From positions 1-37,110 of the forward strand of contig DVGR01000015.1 of the NCBI GenBank assembly GCA_018712605.1: DNA of 37,110 nucleotides, read 5' to 3'. Below are positions 7,894 through 17,776 of the stretch, piece by piece. Positions within the stretch are counted from its first letter, which is position 1. Each line of letters begins with the position of its first letter. Position numbers and translations under genes: made by a program. This stretch comes from Candidatus Choladousia intestinigallinarum. GTDB taxonomy: Bacteria; Bacillota; Clostridia; Lachnospirales; Lachnospiraceae. The notes beneath the pieces were generated by a model that was not told where the DNA came from, made no database searches, and saw only the letters and a list, made by a program, of their open reading frames with translations.

Positions 7894-9993
7894 ATGGATA
7901 AAAATATGGAATTGGACGAGATTTTGAGGGAGCGGTACTGTCTGGCTTCCCGGCGGATTTCAGAGATCTGCGGGGAAGAGACGGTTCCTGCCCCCTTTTA
8001 CAATTTTTTCAGGGAAACTGCAAAGTTTCTGGCCCAGATGGCTGCCTGGAAGGAGGCCCTGGAATCCGGGGAGACAGAAACGTACACTCTGGAGCAGTGG
8101 CAGGAGAAGAACAGGGAGCTGTATGAGGATATTCTTCCCCAGCAGTATGGATCTTCCTTTGGCAATCCCGATTACGCCCAGGAGATTCTGGGGGGAGAGT
8201 ACGGGAAGCTTCTTGGATTTCTTTACACGGAGCTGCGTTCCCTGATTGTTTACATTTTCGAGGGATGTCTGGAAGAGACAGTGGTGCATCTGGAGCTGTT
8301 CATCGAAGTTTATAACTGCTTTGAGCAGGAAGAGCTTCCCACGCCCAAAGAACTCCGGGATATTTTGTACTGGTTTGCCAGCGATTACAGCGAGCTTTTT
8401 GTGGGGAGGCGGATTCGGGAATCCGTGGATCCCTCCCTGGATTTCGCACTGAAAATTCTCATGGAATCGGATCTTGAGGATCTTCGATACCTGTACCGGT
8501 ATGGAGAGTATGTGTCAGAGAATGAGCTGGAGACAGCCCGTTTCCTGAACAGCCTCAGCCAGGAGGAAGTGCAGGCTATGGCGGATACGTATACGGAAGG
8601 ATACCGGGTCGGCTTTGCCGTGGACGGCAAGGATATTTCTCTGAAGAGAACCGTAAATATCCGCTATAATCTGGGATTTGAACGGATGGTGCGCCAGGCT
8701 GTGAAGAATTTCAGGGCAATAGGCCTTGAACCCGTGATCTACCGGGCGGCGGCAAGCGTGGTGAATAAACGGCAGAGCGCCAGGATCGGGTATACGGGAG
8801 CAGTTCCCAATAAGCAGTTTGAATACGATCACAGAGCGGATCAGGCCCTCTTCCTGGATCGGAAATTTATGGAGCGGAAGCTGGGAGTGATGCGGACTGT
8901 CTACGAACAGTATAAGGAACTTGCCAAAGTTCATGGCGGCCCAGCCGTGATTGAAGTTTTCGGGGAAGAACAGTTCGTGCCTGAGCCAAAAGATACGGCG
9001 TATAAGTTTTCTCCAAAACAGCAGCAGATTCTGGTGGAGATGAACCAGGAGGCGGGACAGCTTACGAACCAGTATATTCCGGGAGACGAGAGAAGCTTTA
9101 CGATTATCGCCTTCCCCATTCCCGAGATCGGAGAAAATTTCCAGGAGATCTTCCGGGAGACGGTTAAAATTAACACGCTGGATTCGGCAAAATACAGAAA
9201 GATCCAGCAGCATTTAATCGATGCCCTGGATCAGGGGGAATACGTCCATATAAAAGGAAAAGGTGAGAACAGAACGGATCTGAGAGTGGCTCTGGCGCCT
9301 TTGGAGGATCCCTCGTCCCAGACCTTGTTTGAAAATTGTGTGGCGGACGTGAATATTCCTGTGGGGGAGGTGTTCACCTCACCGAGACTTTCCGGTACGG
9401 AAGGGATTCTCCATGTGACGCAGGTTTATCTGTCCGGGCTTTTATACAAGGACTTGGAGATTCGTCTGAAAGATGGAAAGGTGACGGAATATTCCTGCGG
9501 GAACTTTGAAAACAGAGAGGAGAATCTGGAATATATAAAGGAAAATGTCCTGTTCCAGCATGAGACGCTTCCCCTGGGCGAATTTGCCATAGGCACCAAT
9601 ACCACAGCGTATGCCATGGCTCAGAAATACGGCATTGCGGCTAAGCTGCCCATCCTCATTGCGGAGAAGATGGGGCCGCACTTCGCTCTGGGAGACACGT
9701 GTTTTTCCTGGCAGGAGGATGTGCCTGTCTTTAATATGGACAACGGCAAGGAAATCATTGCCAGAGACAATGAGATTTCTCTGCTTCGCAGGGAGGATTT
9801 TTCCAGGGCATACTTTAACTGCCACACGGACATTACCATTCCCTATGAGGAACTGGATTTTATCCGGGTGGTGACCGGGACTGGGGAAGAGATCTCCCTG
9901 ATCGAGGACGGACATTTCGTCCTGCCGGGCACGGAGGAACTAAATGAGCCATTGACAATGGAAGAATCTCTTAGTAAAATTAAAAATCAATAA
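7894..9993 (+). CDS. M29-like aminopeptidase with long N-terminal extension
   Basis: C-terminal NIPVGEVFTSP, LGEFAIGTN and MGPHFALGDTCF match M29 (AmpS/AmpT) metal-site motifs; about 490 residues precede them. Confidence 0.7.
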   Translation: MDKNMELDEILRERYCLASRRISEICGEETVPAPFYNFFRETAKFLAQMAAWKEALESGETETYTLEQWQEKNRELYEDILPQQYGSSFGNPDYAQEILGGEYGKLLGFLYTELRSLIVYIFEGCLEETVVHLELFIEVYNCFEQEELPTPKELRDILYWFASDYSELFVGRRIRESVDPSLDFALKILMESDLEDLRYLYRYGEYVSENELETARFLNSLSQEEVQAMADTYTEGYRVGFAVDGKDISLKRTVNIRYNLGFERMVRQAVKNFRAIGLEPVIYRAAASVVNKRQSARIGYTGAVPNKQFEYDHRADQALFLDRKFMERKLGVMRTVYEQYKELAKVHGGPAVIEVFGEEQFVPEPKDTAYKFSPKQQQILVEMNQEAGQLTNQYIPGDERSFTIIAFPIPEIGENFQEIFRETVKINTLDSAKYRKIQQHLIDALDQGEYVHIKGKGENRTDLRVALAPLEDPSSQTLFENCVADVNIPVGEVFTSPRLSGTEGILHVTQVYLSGLLYKDLEIRLKDGKVTEYSCGNFENREENLEYIKENVLFQHETLPLGEFAIGTNTTAYAMAQKYGIAAKLPILIAEKMGPHFALGDTCFSWQEDVPVFNMDNGKEIIARDNEISLLRREDFSRAYFNCHTDITIPYEELDFIRVVTGTGEEISLIEDGHFVLPGTEELNEPLTMEESLSKIKNQ

Positions 9994-10011
9994 ACAAAAA
10001 GGAGTAAGACG

Positions 10012-10518
10012 ATGGCAAAAGTAGGGATTGTGATGGGAAGCGATTCAGACATGCCCGTGATGGCCAAGGCTGCGGACATGCTGGAAAAATTTGGGATTGA
10101 GTATGAGATGACGATTATATCGGCCCACAGGGAGCCGGAGGTTTTCTTTGAATATGCGAAAACTGCCGAGGAAAAGGGATTTAAAGTGATTATTGCCGGA
10201 GCGGGGATGGCGGCTCATCTTCCGGGTATGTGCGCGGCGATTTTTCCTATGCCGGTGATTGGGATTCCCATGCATACTGCTTCGCTGGGGGGACAGGATT
10301 CCCTGTACTCCATTGTCCAGATGCCCTCCGGGATTCCGGTGGCCACGGTAGCCATCAACGGGGGAGCCAATGCGGGAATTCTTGCGGCCAAGATCCTGGC
10401 TGTGTCAGATCCCGAGCTGCTGGCCAAGGTGAAGGATTATGCCAGGGAGTTAAAGGAGCAGGTCCAGAAGAAGGATGCCAAGCTTCAGGAAAAAGGATAT
10501 AAAGAATACAGCAAATAA
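10012..10518 (+). CDS. purE: 5-(carboxyamino)imidazole ribonucleotide mutase
   Basis: VGIVMGSDSDMPVM and SAHREPE motifs; aaaggag RBS. Confidence 0.96.
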   Translation: MAKVGIVMGSDSDMPVMAKAADMLEKFGIEYEMTIISAHREPEVFFEYAKTAEEKGFKVIIAGAGMAAHLPGMCAAIFPMPVIGIPMHTASLGGQDSLYSIVQMPSGIPVATVAINGGANAGILAAKILAVSDPELLAKVKDYARELKEQVQKKDAKLQEKGYKEYSK

Positions 10519-10563
10519 GTGACGGTCAGGTGAGGGACGGTCTGTCTGTGCAGGAGGAAAAAG

Positions 10564-11589
10564 ATGGATTATAAGAACGCAGGTGTGGATATTGAAGCAG
10601 GTTATAAATCTGTGGAGCTGATGAAAGAACATATTAAGAAGACCATGAGGCCGGAGGTGCTGACGAATATCGGCGGATTCTCCGGGGCCTTTTCCATGGA
10701 AGCCTTTAAAGGGATGGAGAAGCCCACCCTGGTATCGGGAACGGACGGTGTGGGAACGAAGCTGAAGCTGGCTTTTCTTTTAGACCGGCATGACACAGTG
10801 GGGATCGACTGTGTGGCCATGTGCGTAAATGACATAGCCTGCGCAGGCGGGGAACCTCTTTTCTTCCTGGACTATATTGCCTGCGGGAAGAATTATCCCG
10901 AGAAGATTGCCCAGATCGTAAAGGGAGTTGCAGAAGGCTGTTCCCAGGCAGGGGCGGCTTTGATCGGCGGCGAGACGGCGGAGATGCCGGGATTTTATCC
11001 AGAGGATGAGTACGACCTGGCAGGATTCGCAGTGGGCGTGGTAGACGAAAAGGATCTGATTACGGGGAAAGAGCTTCAGGAGGGGGATGTGCTTCTGGGA
11101 CTTGCTTCCTCTGGCGTTCACAGCAACGGCTTCTCTCTGGTGAGAAAGGTTTTCCCCATGGAGAGGGAAGCGTTGGAGACATATTATGAAGAGCTGGGAG
11201 CCACCCTGGGGGAAACCCTTTTGGCCCCAACTAAGATTTATGTAAAAGCTCTGAGAAATATTAAGGAGAGCGGCGTGAAGATTAAGGCCTGCAGCCATAT
11301 TACGGGGGGAGGCTTCTATGAGAATGTTCCCCGTATGCTCAAAGACGGCGTACAGGCTGTGATTCAGAAGGACAGCTATCCGGTACCGCCTATTTTCAGG
11401 CTGCTGGCTGAAAAAGGCGGGATTGAAGAGAAAATGATGTATAATACTTACAATATGGGAATCGGCATGGTTATCGCCGTATCGCCTCAGGATGCCCAGG
11501 CAGCGGCAAAGGCAGCCCAGGCCGCTGGAGAAAAGGTATATTCCATCGGAAAAATCCAGGCTGGAGAAAAGGGAGTTGTATTATGCTGA
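10564..11589 (+). CDS. purM: Phosphoribosylformylglycinamidine cyclo-ligase
   Basis: [20 protein letters not shown] and [11 protein letters not shown] motifs. Confidence 0.96.
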   Translation: MDYKNAGVDIEAGYKSVELMKEHIKKTMRPEVLTNIGGFSGAFSMEAFKGMEKPTLVSGTDGVGTKLKLAFLLDRHDTVGIDCVAMCVNDIACAGGEPLFFLDYIACGKNYPEKIAQIVKGVAEGCSQAGAALIGGETAEMPGFYPEDEYDLAGFAVGVVDEKDLITGKELQEGDVLLGLASSGVHSNGFSLVRKVFPMEREALETYYEELGATLGETLLAPTKIYVKALRNIKESGVKIKACSHITGGGFYENVPRMLKDGVQAVIQKDSYPVPPIFRLLAEKGGIEEKMMYNTYNMGIGMVIAVSPQDAQAAAKAAQAAGEKVYSIGKIQAGEKGVVLC

Positions 11590-12218
11590 AGACGGCAGTG
11601 ATGGTATCTGGAGGGGGCACAAACCTCCAGGCGATCTTGGACGGGATCCGGGACGGAGGGATCACCAACACGGAAATCGTTCTGGTGATCAGCAACAATC
11701 AAAATGCCTATGCCCTTGAGAGGGCCAGGCAGGCGGGCATCCCTTCCGTGTGCATTACCAGAAAGGATTATCCTGTGCCGGAAGAGTTTGACAGGGCCCT
11801 TTTGAAGACGCTTCAGGAGTCTGGGGCGGAGCTGGTGGTTTTGGCCGGCTGCCTTGTGGTCATTGGAGAGAGCATTGTGCAAACTTATCCCAACCGGATT
11901 ATCAATATCCATCCGGCTCTGATTCCTTCCTTCTGCGGCACAGGCTACTATGGGCTGAAGGTTCATGAGGAGGCGCTGAAGCGGGGGGTAAAGGTGACAG
12001 GAGCCACTGTACATTTTGTGGACGGCGGCACAGATACCGGCCCCATTCTTCTGCAGAAGGCAGTGGAGGTAAAGCAGGGAGATTCTCCTAAAGAACTGCA
12101 GCTTCGGGTGATGCAGGAGGCGGAATGGGTGATCCTTCCCAAGGCCATTGATCTCATTGCCAATGGAAGGGTGACTGTGGAAGACGGGAAGGCTTTGATT
12201 TTGGAGGAAGACAGATGA
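11583..12218 (+). CDS. purN: Phosphoribosylglycinamide formyltransferase
   Basis: [25 protein letters not shown] and [16 protein letters not shown]; overlaps purM. Confidence 0.95.
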   Translation: MLKTAVMVSGGGTNLQAILDGIRDGGITNTEIVLVISNNQNAYALERARQAGIPSVCITRKDYPVPEEFDRALLKTLQESGAELVVLAGCLVVIGESIVQTYPNRIINIHPALIPSFCGTGYYGLKVHEEALKRGVKVTGATVHFVDGGTDTGPILLQKAVEVKQGDSPKELQLRVMQEAEWVILPKAIDLIANGRVTVEDGKALILEEDR

Positions 12219-13486
12219 AAGTATTGATAGTAGGAAGCGGCGGCAGAGAGCACGCCATAGCCTGGAAGGTGGCTCAGAGCCCCAAGGTGGATAAAATCTA
12301 CTGTGCTCCGGGCAATGCCGGCATTGAGGAATACGCAGAGTGTGTGAACATAAAGGCCATGGATTTTCAAGGATTGGCGGATTTTGCCCAGGAGAAGGGC
12401 GTGGATCTGACGGTGATCGGCATGGACGATCCCCTGGTGGGAGGTGTGGTCGACGTCTTTGAATCCAAAGGACTCAAAGTATTCGGTCCCAGGAAGAATG
12501 CGGCTATCCTGGAGGGTTCCAAAGCTTTTTCCAAGGATCTTATGAAAAAGTACGGGATTCCCACGGCAGCCTATGAGACCTTTACGGATCCGGGAGAAGC
12601 CCTGGCTTATCTGGAAACGGCAAAATACCCCGTAGTGCTGAAGGCAGACGGACTGGCCCTGGGCAAGGGCGTGCTGATCTGCGCCACCCATGAGGAAGCC
12701 AGGGAAGGCGTCCGCACTATTATGGAAGACCGGAAATTCGGCGATGCGGGAAGCAAAATGGTAGTGGAGGAATTCATGACCGGCCGGGAAGTGTCGGTGC
12801 TGTCCTTCGTAGACGGAAAGACCATCCGCACCATGACCTCCGCTCAGGATCATAAGAGAGCTGGAGACGGAGACACGGGCCTGAATACAGGGGGAATGGG
12901 AACCTTTTCTCCAAGTCCCTTCTATACAAAAGAAGTGGATGCATTCTGCAGGGCCCATATTTACCAGCCCACGGTGGATGCCATGGCGGCGGAGGGACGT
13001 CCTTTCAAGGGAGTGATTTTCTTCGGGCTGATGCTGACTCCCGAGGGCCCCAGGGTACTGGAATACAATGCCCGGTTCGGCGATCCTGAGGCCCAGGTGG
13101 TGCTTCCCAGGATGAAGACCGACATTGTAGAGGTGTTTGAAGCCTGCATTGACGGGACGCTGGATCAGATAGAGCTGGAATTTGAAGATAATGCGGCTGT
13201 CTGCGTGGTGCTGGCCTCCAAGGGATATCCGGTGAGCTATGAGAAGGGCTATCCTATATCCGGGCTGGATGTTTTTAAGGACAAGTCAGGATATTATGCT
13301 TTTCATGCAGGCACTGCCAAGGGAGAGGCAGGCATTGTGACGAACGGAGGAAGGGTGCTGGGAATTACAGCTACAGGGGAGGACTTGAAGAGCGCCAGGA
13401 AAAACGCCTATGAGGCCGTTCAGTGGGTTTCTTTTGAAAACAAATATTACAGGAACGATATCGGAAAGGCGATTGACGAAGCGTAG
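12215..13486 (+). CDS. purD: Phosphoribosylamine--glycine ligase
   Basis: VLIVGSGGREHAIAWK and LKADGLALGKGV; 4-bp ATGA overlap with purN. Confidence 0.96.
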   Translation: MKVLIVGSGGREHAIAWKVAQSPKVDKIYCAPGNAGIEEYAECVNIKAMDFQGLADFAQEKGVDLTVIGMDDPLVGGVVDVFESKGLKVFGPRKNAAILEGSKAFSKDLMKKYGIPTAAYETFTDPGEALAYLETAKYPVVLKADGLALGKGVLICATHEEAREGVRTIMEDRKFGDAGSKMVVEEFMTGREVSVLSFVDGKTIRTMTSAQDHKRAGDGDTGLNTGGMGTFSPSPFYTKEVDAFCRAHIYQPTVDAMAAEGRPFKGVIFFGLMLTPEGPRVLEYNARFGDPEAQVVLPRMKTDIVEVFEACIDGTLDQIELEFEDNAAVCVVLASKGYPVSYEKGYPISGLDVFKDKSGYYAFHAGTAKGEAGIVTNGGRVLGITATGEDLKSARKNAYEAVQWVSFENKYYRNDIGKAIDEA

Positions 13487-13521
13487 CGAGCGGTCAGAAG
13501 CTGAAAAGGAGAGTATAGATA

Positions 13522-14562
13522 ATGAAAAAGACGAGATGTATACGTTATATCACGGCAGTCATTCTGGGAATGCTGGTCTGGCTGTGCGGCGCCGTGGCCT
13601 TAGCTGAGGAAGCGTCTGGGGACAATTCCCTGTCCTCTCTGGGGATTGCCACAGAGGGTGTCACGGTATCACCGGAGTTTTTGTACAGTACCATTGAGTA
13701 CAATGTGACGGTTCCAGCGGGCACAACGGAGCTTTCCCTGGATCCGGTGACATCGAACCCCACAGCCACGATTACGGACATTTCAGGAACAACTCTGGAA
13801 AACGGGGCGGGGACGGTTTCCATTACCGTGGAAGCTGCAAACGGCTCCCAGTGTACATACTACCTCTATGTAACGCCGGATGAGAGCGCCGGAGCGGCGC
13901 CCCAGAGCGAGAGCCAGGCGCAGACGGAGACAGAAACGGAGACGGAGACCGAGACAGAAACGGAGACGGAAGATCCGCGGTATGTCACTGTGTCACGGGA
14001 ATCTCTTACGGCTACGGAAAACACAATCTCAACCCTGCGGGAAGAGACCAGCAGCTACCGTGACCGAGTGGAGCTTCTCCAGTGGATTCTCTATGGAATG
14101 ATTGCGTTCTGCGTGATCCTTCTCTTCGTTGTGGTAAATCTGCTTCTGAAGAAAAAGGATTTAAAGACGGAGCTGGAGTCCTACAGGGAGTACGGCTATA
14201 CCCCGGAAGAGATGCCGGAGGAAGACAGAAAGCCTAAAAAAGAGAAGAAGAAAAAGAAGAAGCGCAGAAAAGAAGAGCCGGAGGAAGAAGAGCTTTACGA
14301 CGGATACCAGGGGGAGGATTCTTCCTATTACCCTGAAGGAGAGGAATGGCAGATGCCGGAGCAGGAGACTGAACAGGAGCCGGCGGCGCCTTCGGAGCCG
14401 GAACCGCTCAGGGATGATCCAGAGCAGGTTCCAAAGCCCTCCAGAGCCAGGAAGAAAGCAAAGAAAATGCCGGAATATCAGAAGCCGGAGCCGGCGGCAA
14501 AATATGAACCGCCCACGGACACAAAAGAAAACGACGTGGAAATTAACATGATAGATCTCTAA
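13522..14562 (+). CDS. Exported cadherin-like beta-sandwich protein with single TM and charged cytoplasmic tail
   Basis: Signal peptide; LSSLGIATEGVTVSPEFLYSTIEYNVTVPAGTTEL (cadherin-like repeat pattern); TM MIAFCVILLFVVVNLLL; Lys/Glu-rich tail. Confidence 0.8.
   Translation: MKKTRCIRYITAVILGMLVWLCGAVALAEEASGDNSLSSLGIATEGVTVSPEFLYSTIEYNVTVPAGTTELSLDPVTSNPTATITDISGTTLENGAGTVSITVEAANGSQCTYYLYVTPDESAGAAPQSESQAQTETETETETETETETEDPRYVTVSRESLTATENTISTLREETSSYRDRVELLQWILYGMIAFCVILLFVVVNLLLKKKDLKTELESYREYGYTPEEMPEEDRKPKKEKKKKKKRRKEEPEEEELYDGYQGEDSSYYPEGEEWQMPEQETEQEPAAPSEPEPLRDDPEQVPKPSRARKKAKKMPEYQKPEPAAKYEPPTDTKENDVEINMIDL
13918..13971 (+). repeat. Hexameric (ACGGAG/ACAGAA/ACCGAG)n coding TE repeat
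   Basis: Encodes QTETETETETETETETED. Confidence 0.85.
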
Positions 14563-14570
14563 AACAAAAT

Positions 14571-14608
14571 GCCGAAGGTGCCGGAAAGCGCCTTCGGCGT
14601 TGCTGTTG
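14571..14608 (+). terminator. Probable intrinsic terminator GCCGAAGG...CCTTCGGC
   Basis: Arms 14571-14578 and 14591-14598; only a weak T-rich tail (gttgctgttgctt). Confidence 0.55.
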
Positions 14609-14625
14609 CTTCAGGAAAAACAGGG

Positions 14626-14653
14626 TTGACAAGAGAAAAAAGACTGTTATACT
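14626..14653 (+). promoter_or_regulatory. Promoter TTGACA-16 nt-TATACT for GntR-clpC
   Basis: TTGACA 14626-14631 and TATACT 14648-14653. Confidence 0.75.
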
Positions 14654-14681
14654 ATCCATATCACAAAGGAGGAGAGGCGCT

Positions 14682-15065
14682 ATGCTGATTGAGATAGATT
14701 TTCAGAGTGAGGAAGCCATCTATATGCAGCTGCGGAACCAGATTGTCCTGGGAATCGCATCGTCTATGCTGCGGGAGGGAGATCCTCTGCCTTCGGTGCG
14801 CCAGCTTGCAGAGGATATCGGAATTAATATGCATACGGTAAATAAAGCTTACGGTTTGCTGAGGCAGGAAGGGTTCCTTTCCATTGACCGGCGCCGGGGG
14901 GCTATAGTCGCCCTGGATGCCAATAAGAGCCAGGCTCTGGAGGAATTGAGAGCCAGGCTACACGTACTTCTTGCTAAAGGCATCTGCAAGCATATCTCCC
15001 GGGGGGAGATCCACGGGATTGTGGATGAGATTTATGACGAGTATTGTAATCAGGAGGAATTTTAA
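14682..15065 (+). CDS. GntR family transcriptional regulator (short, YtrA-like)
   Basis: MLIEIDFQSEEAIYMQLRNQIVLGIASSMLREGDPLPSVRQLAEDIGINMHTVNKAYGLLRQEGFL, a winged-HTH pattern with a short C-terminal domain. Confidence 0.9.
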   Translation: MLIEIDFQSEEAIYMQLRNQIVLGIASSMLREGDPLPSVRQLAEDIGINMHTVNKAYGLLRQEGFLSIDRRRGAIVALDANKSQALEELRARLHVLLAKGICKHISRGEIHGIVDEIYDEYCNQEEF

Positions 15066-17509
15066 TGCAGAGCAGATATACACAGAACGCTCTTCAGGTG
15101 CAGAAGCTGGCCCGGGAAGCGGCCAGGGAGTGCGGACACAGCTATGCCGGTTCAGAGCATCTGCTGATCGGGCTTCTTCGGGAGCCGGAGGGAACGGGAG
15201 GCGTGATCCTTCGGGAGAATAAGGTGGACGAAGAGAAGCTTCTGGCCTTGATCGACCAGCTTATCGCACCTGGTTCCGGGATGACAGTAAAAGAAAAGGG
15301 AGAGTGGACGCCCCGAGCGGCCGGTATTTTGGAGAGCAGCATAGATGAGGCCCATATTGTGGGGGATGCCCTGGCGGGAACGGAACATATCCTGCTGGCG
15401 ATTCTGAAAGATGTGGAATGTGCGGCTGCCAGGCTTCTGTATACCATGGGGATCAATCTCCAGAAGCTCTATGTGGAAGTGCTGGAGGTATTGGGGATCT
15501 CCGAGGATAAGATGAAGGAGCTTCTGCGGGATGTCAAGAACGGCGGCGAGAGCAGTACGCCGGTACTGGATCAGTACAGCACGGACCTTACGGAGCAGGC
15601 CAGAAACCACAGATTGGACGTGACGGTGGGACGGGAGCAGGAGATTAACCGGATGATCCAGATCCTCAGCCGGCGGACGAAGAATAATCCCTGCCTTATT
15701 GGGGAGCCCGGCGTGGGAAAGACGGCCATTGTGGAGGGCCTTGCCCAGAGGATTGTCAGCGGCCTTGTTCCGGAGCCTATGCAGGGCAAGCGGGTAGTAA
15801 CCCTGGATATGGCAGGCATGGTGGCCGGGTCCAAGTACAGGGGAGAGTTTGAAGAGCGGATTAAGAGGATTATCCGGGAGGTGGCCGGCAGCCGGGAAGT
15901 CCTTCTCTTTGTGGATGAGATCCACACCATCATTGGGGCCGGCGGAGCGGAGGGGGCCATGGATGCCTCTAATATTCTCAAGCCCTCCCTGTCCAGAGGG
16001 GAGATCCAGCTCATCGGCGCCACCACGGTGGGAGAGTACAGAAAATATATCGAAAAAGATCCTGCCCTGGAGAGAAGATTTCAGCCGGTCTACGTGGAAG
16101 AGCCTACCCAGGAAGAGGCCCTGACCATCCTGAAGGGACTTCGGCCTGCCTATGAGGCTCACCACCGGGTGAAGATTTCAGATGAGGCGTTGGAGGCGGC
16201 GGTAAAGCTTTCCTCAAGATACATCAACGACCGTTTTCTGCCGGATAAAGCCATCGACCTGATGGATGAGGCCGCATCCAAACGGCAGCTTGGGTACTTT
16301 AAGATGCCCGAAGGGCTGCAGAAGCTGGAGAAGGAATACCAGGAGCTGTTAGAGAAAAGGGAAGAGGCGGTGAAGCAGGGGGAATTTGAAGCTGCCAGAG
16401 AGTACAACCGCCAAAAAGAAAAAGCGGAGCAAAAGCTGAAGCGCCAGAGAGAAAAGCTCCAGAATCGGCAGGATTCCTGTGCGGAGGAGGTTTCCCGGGA
16501 GGATATCGAGGAAGTAGTGTCTGTGTGGACCAAGATACCGGTGCAGAAGCTGGCTGGTTCCGAGAGCCGCAGGCTTTTAAAGCTGGACCGTCTTCTGCAT
16601 CAGCGTGTGATCGGACAGGAAGAGGCTGTTCAGGCGGTGGCCAGGGCCATACGCAGGGGAAGATCCGGCCTGAAAAATCCTGCCAGGCCCATGGGCTCCT
16701 TCCTTTTCCTGGGGCCTACGGGTGTGGGAAAGACAGAGCTTGCCAAGGCATTGGCGGACGTTGTTTTCGGCAGCGAACAGGCTATTATTCGGGTTGATAT
16801 GTCAGAGTATATGGAGCGGCACAGTGTATCTAAGCTGGTGGGTTCCCCGCCTGGGTACGTGGGCTATGAGGAGGGAGGACAGCTCTCTGAGAAAGTGCGC
16901 CGCCATCCCTATTCCGTCGTGCTTTTCGATGAGATCGAAAAGGCCCACCCAGACGTATTCAATATTCTTCTCCAGGTTCTGGACGAGGGGCATATTACCG
17001 ACGGACAGGGGCGGAAGATTGATTTTAAGAATACGGTCCTGATCATGACTTCCAATGCCGGAGCCCAGTCCATTATGGCGCCGAAGCATCTGGGGTTTGG
17101 CGCTTCAGGGGATGTGAAGAAGGATTATGAGACCATGAAGGGAAGCGTCATGGAAGAAGTTCGGCGGATCTTTAAGCCGGAGTTTCTAAACAGGATTGAT
17201 GAGACGATTGTGTTCCATTCCCTGACGAAAGATGAGATCAAGAGTATTGCGGGATTGATTATTGAAGAGCTTCAGAACCGCTGCCTGCAGCAGACGGGAA
17301 TCCGCCTGAAGGTGAGTCCTGCTGTGAAGACCCATATTGCCGAGGCGGGATTTGATGAAAAATACGGGGCGAGACCTCTGCGCAGGGCTGTCCAGACGAA
17401 GCTGGAAGATCCTCTGGCGGAAGAGCTTCTGTCCGGGGAAGCCGGGCCTGGAGACGTGGTTCTTGCCTCCCTGAAGAAGGGAAAGATAGAATTTTCTATA
17501 GAAAAATAA
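15065..17509 (+). CDS. clpC: ATP-dependent Clp protease ATP-binding subunit ClpC
   Basis: Clp_N repeats, two Walker A motifs (GEPGVGKTA, GPTGVGKTE), UVR-like middle segment; TAATG overlap with the GntR gene. Confidence 0.94.
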   Translation: MQSRYTQNALQVQKLAREAARECGHSYAGSEHLLIGLLREPEGTGGVILRENKVDEEKLLALIDQLIAPGSGMTVKEKGEWTPRAAGILESSIDEAHIVGDALAGTEHILLAILKDVECAAARLLYTMGINLQKLYVEVLEVLGISEDKMKELLRDVKNGGESSTPVLDQYSTDLTEQARNHRLDVTVGREQEINRMIQILSRRTKNNPCLIGEPGVGKTAIVEGLAQRIVSGLVPEPMQGKRVVTLDMAGMVAGSKYRGEFEERIKRIIREVAGSREVLLFVDEIHTIIGAGGAEGAMDASNILKPSLSRGEIQLIGATTVGEYRKYIEKDPALERRFQPVYVEEPTQEEALTILKGLRPAYEAHHRVKISDEALEAAVKLSSRYINDRFLPDKAIDLMDEAASKRQLGYFKMPEGLQKLEKEYQELLEKREEAVKQGEFEAAREYNRQKEKAEQKLKRQREKLQNRQDSCAEEVSREDIEEVVSVWTKIPVQKLAGSESRRLLKLDRLLHQRVIGQEEAVQAVARAIRRGRSGLKNPARPMGSFLFLGPTGVGKTELAKALADVVFGSEQAIIRVDMSEYMERHSVSKLVGSPPGYVGYEEGGQLSEKVRRHPYSVVLFDEIEKAHPDVFNILLQVLDEGHITDGQGRKIDFKNTVLIMTSNAGAQSIMAPKHLGFGASGDVKKDYETMKGSVMEEVRRIFKPEFLNRIDETIVFHSLTKDEIKSIAGLIIEELQNRCLQQTGIRLKVSPAVKTHIAEAGFDEKYGARPLRRAVQTKLEDPLAEELLSGEAGPGDVVLASLKKGKIEFSIEK

Positions 17510-17517
17510 GATGCCAG

Positions 17518-17578
17518 GGTCAAAAAGCCTAAGCCCACATGAGCTTGCTCATAGGTGGGCGAAAGGGCTTTTGACCCG
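17518..17578. repeat. Nested intergenic hairpin GGGTCAAAA(a)GCC ... ATGAG-CTTG-CTCAT ... GGGCTTTTGACCC
   Basis: Outer stem of about 13 bp with one bulge; inner stem GCCCACATGAG/CTCAT(ag)GTGGGC closed by a CTTG tetraloop. Confidence 0.75.
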
Positions 17579-17776
17579 CCCCGATATGAGCATAAAAGGG
17601 GGACAGGGCTTTTGACATCGACATCATATTAATAAATGCGGATGGAAGATTCAGATGCAAAAGGGTGGAATTTCACTGCCGTTTATGGTAAGATACCTCT
17701 AAACGGCGGAGGCTTTTCAAAGGCTTCAGGTCAAAAAACGTAAGAGTAAACCATGAAAAACAAAATCAGGAGGGGC

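Noticed and set aside
15152-16165. 337-aa minus-strand ORF antisense to clpC
   Set aside because: No RBS or domain; entirely inside clpC.
17518-17734. GGTCAAA motifs as CtsR operators
   Set aside because: CtsR sites are tandem direct GGTCAAANANRGTCAAA heptads; here the motifs are single and arranged as inverted repeats downstream of clpC.
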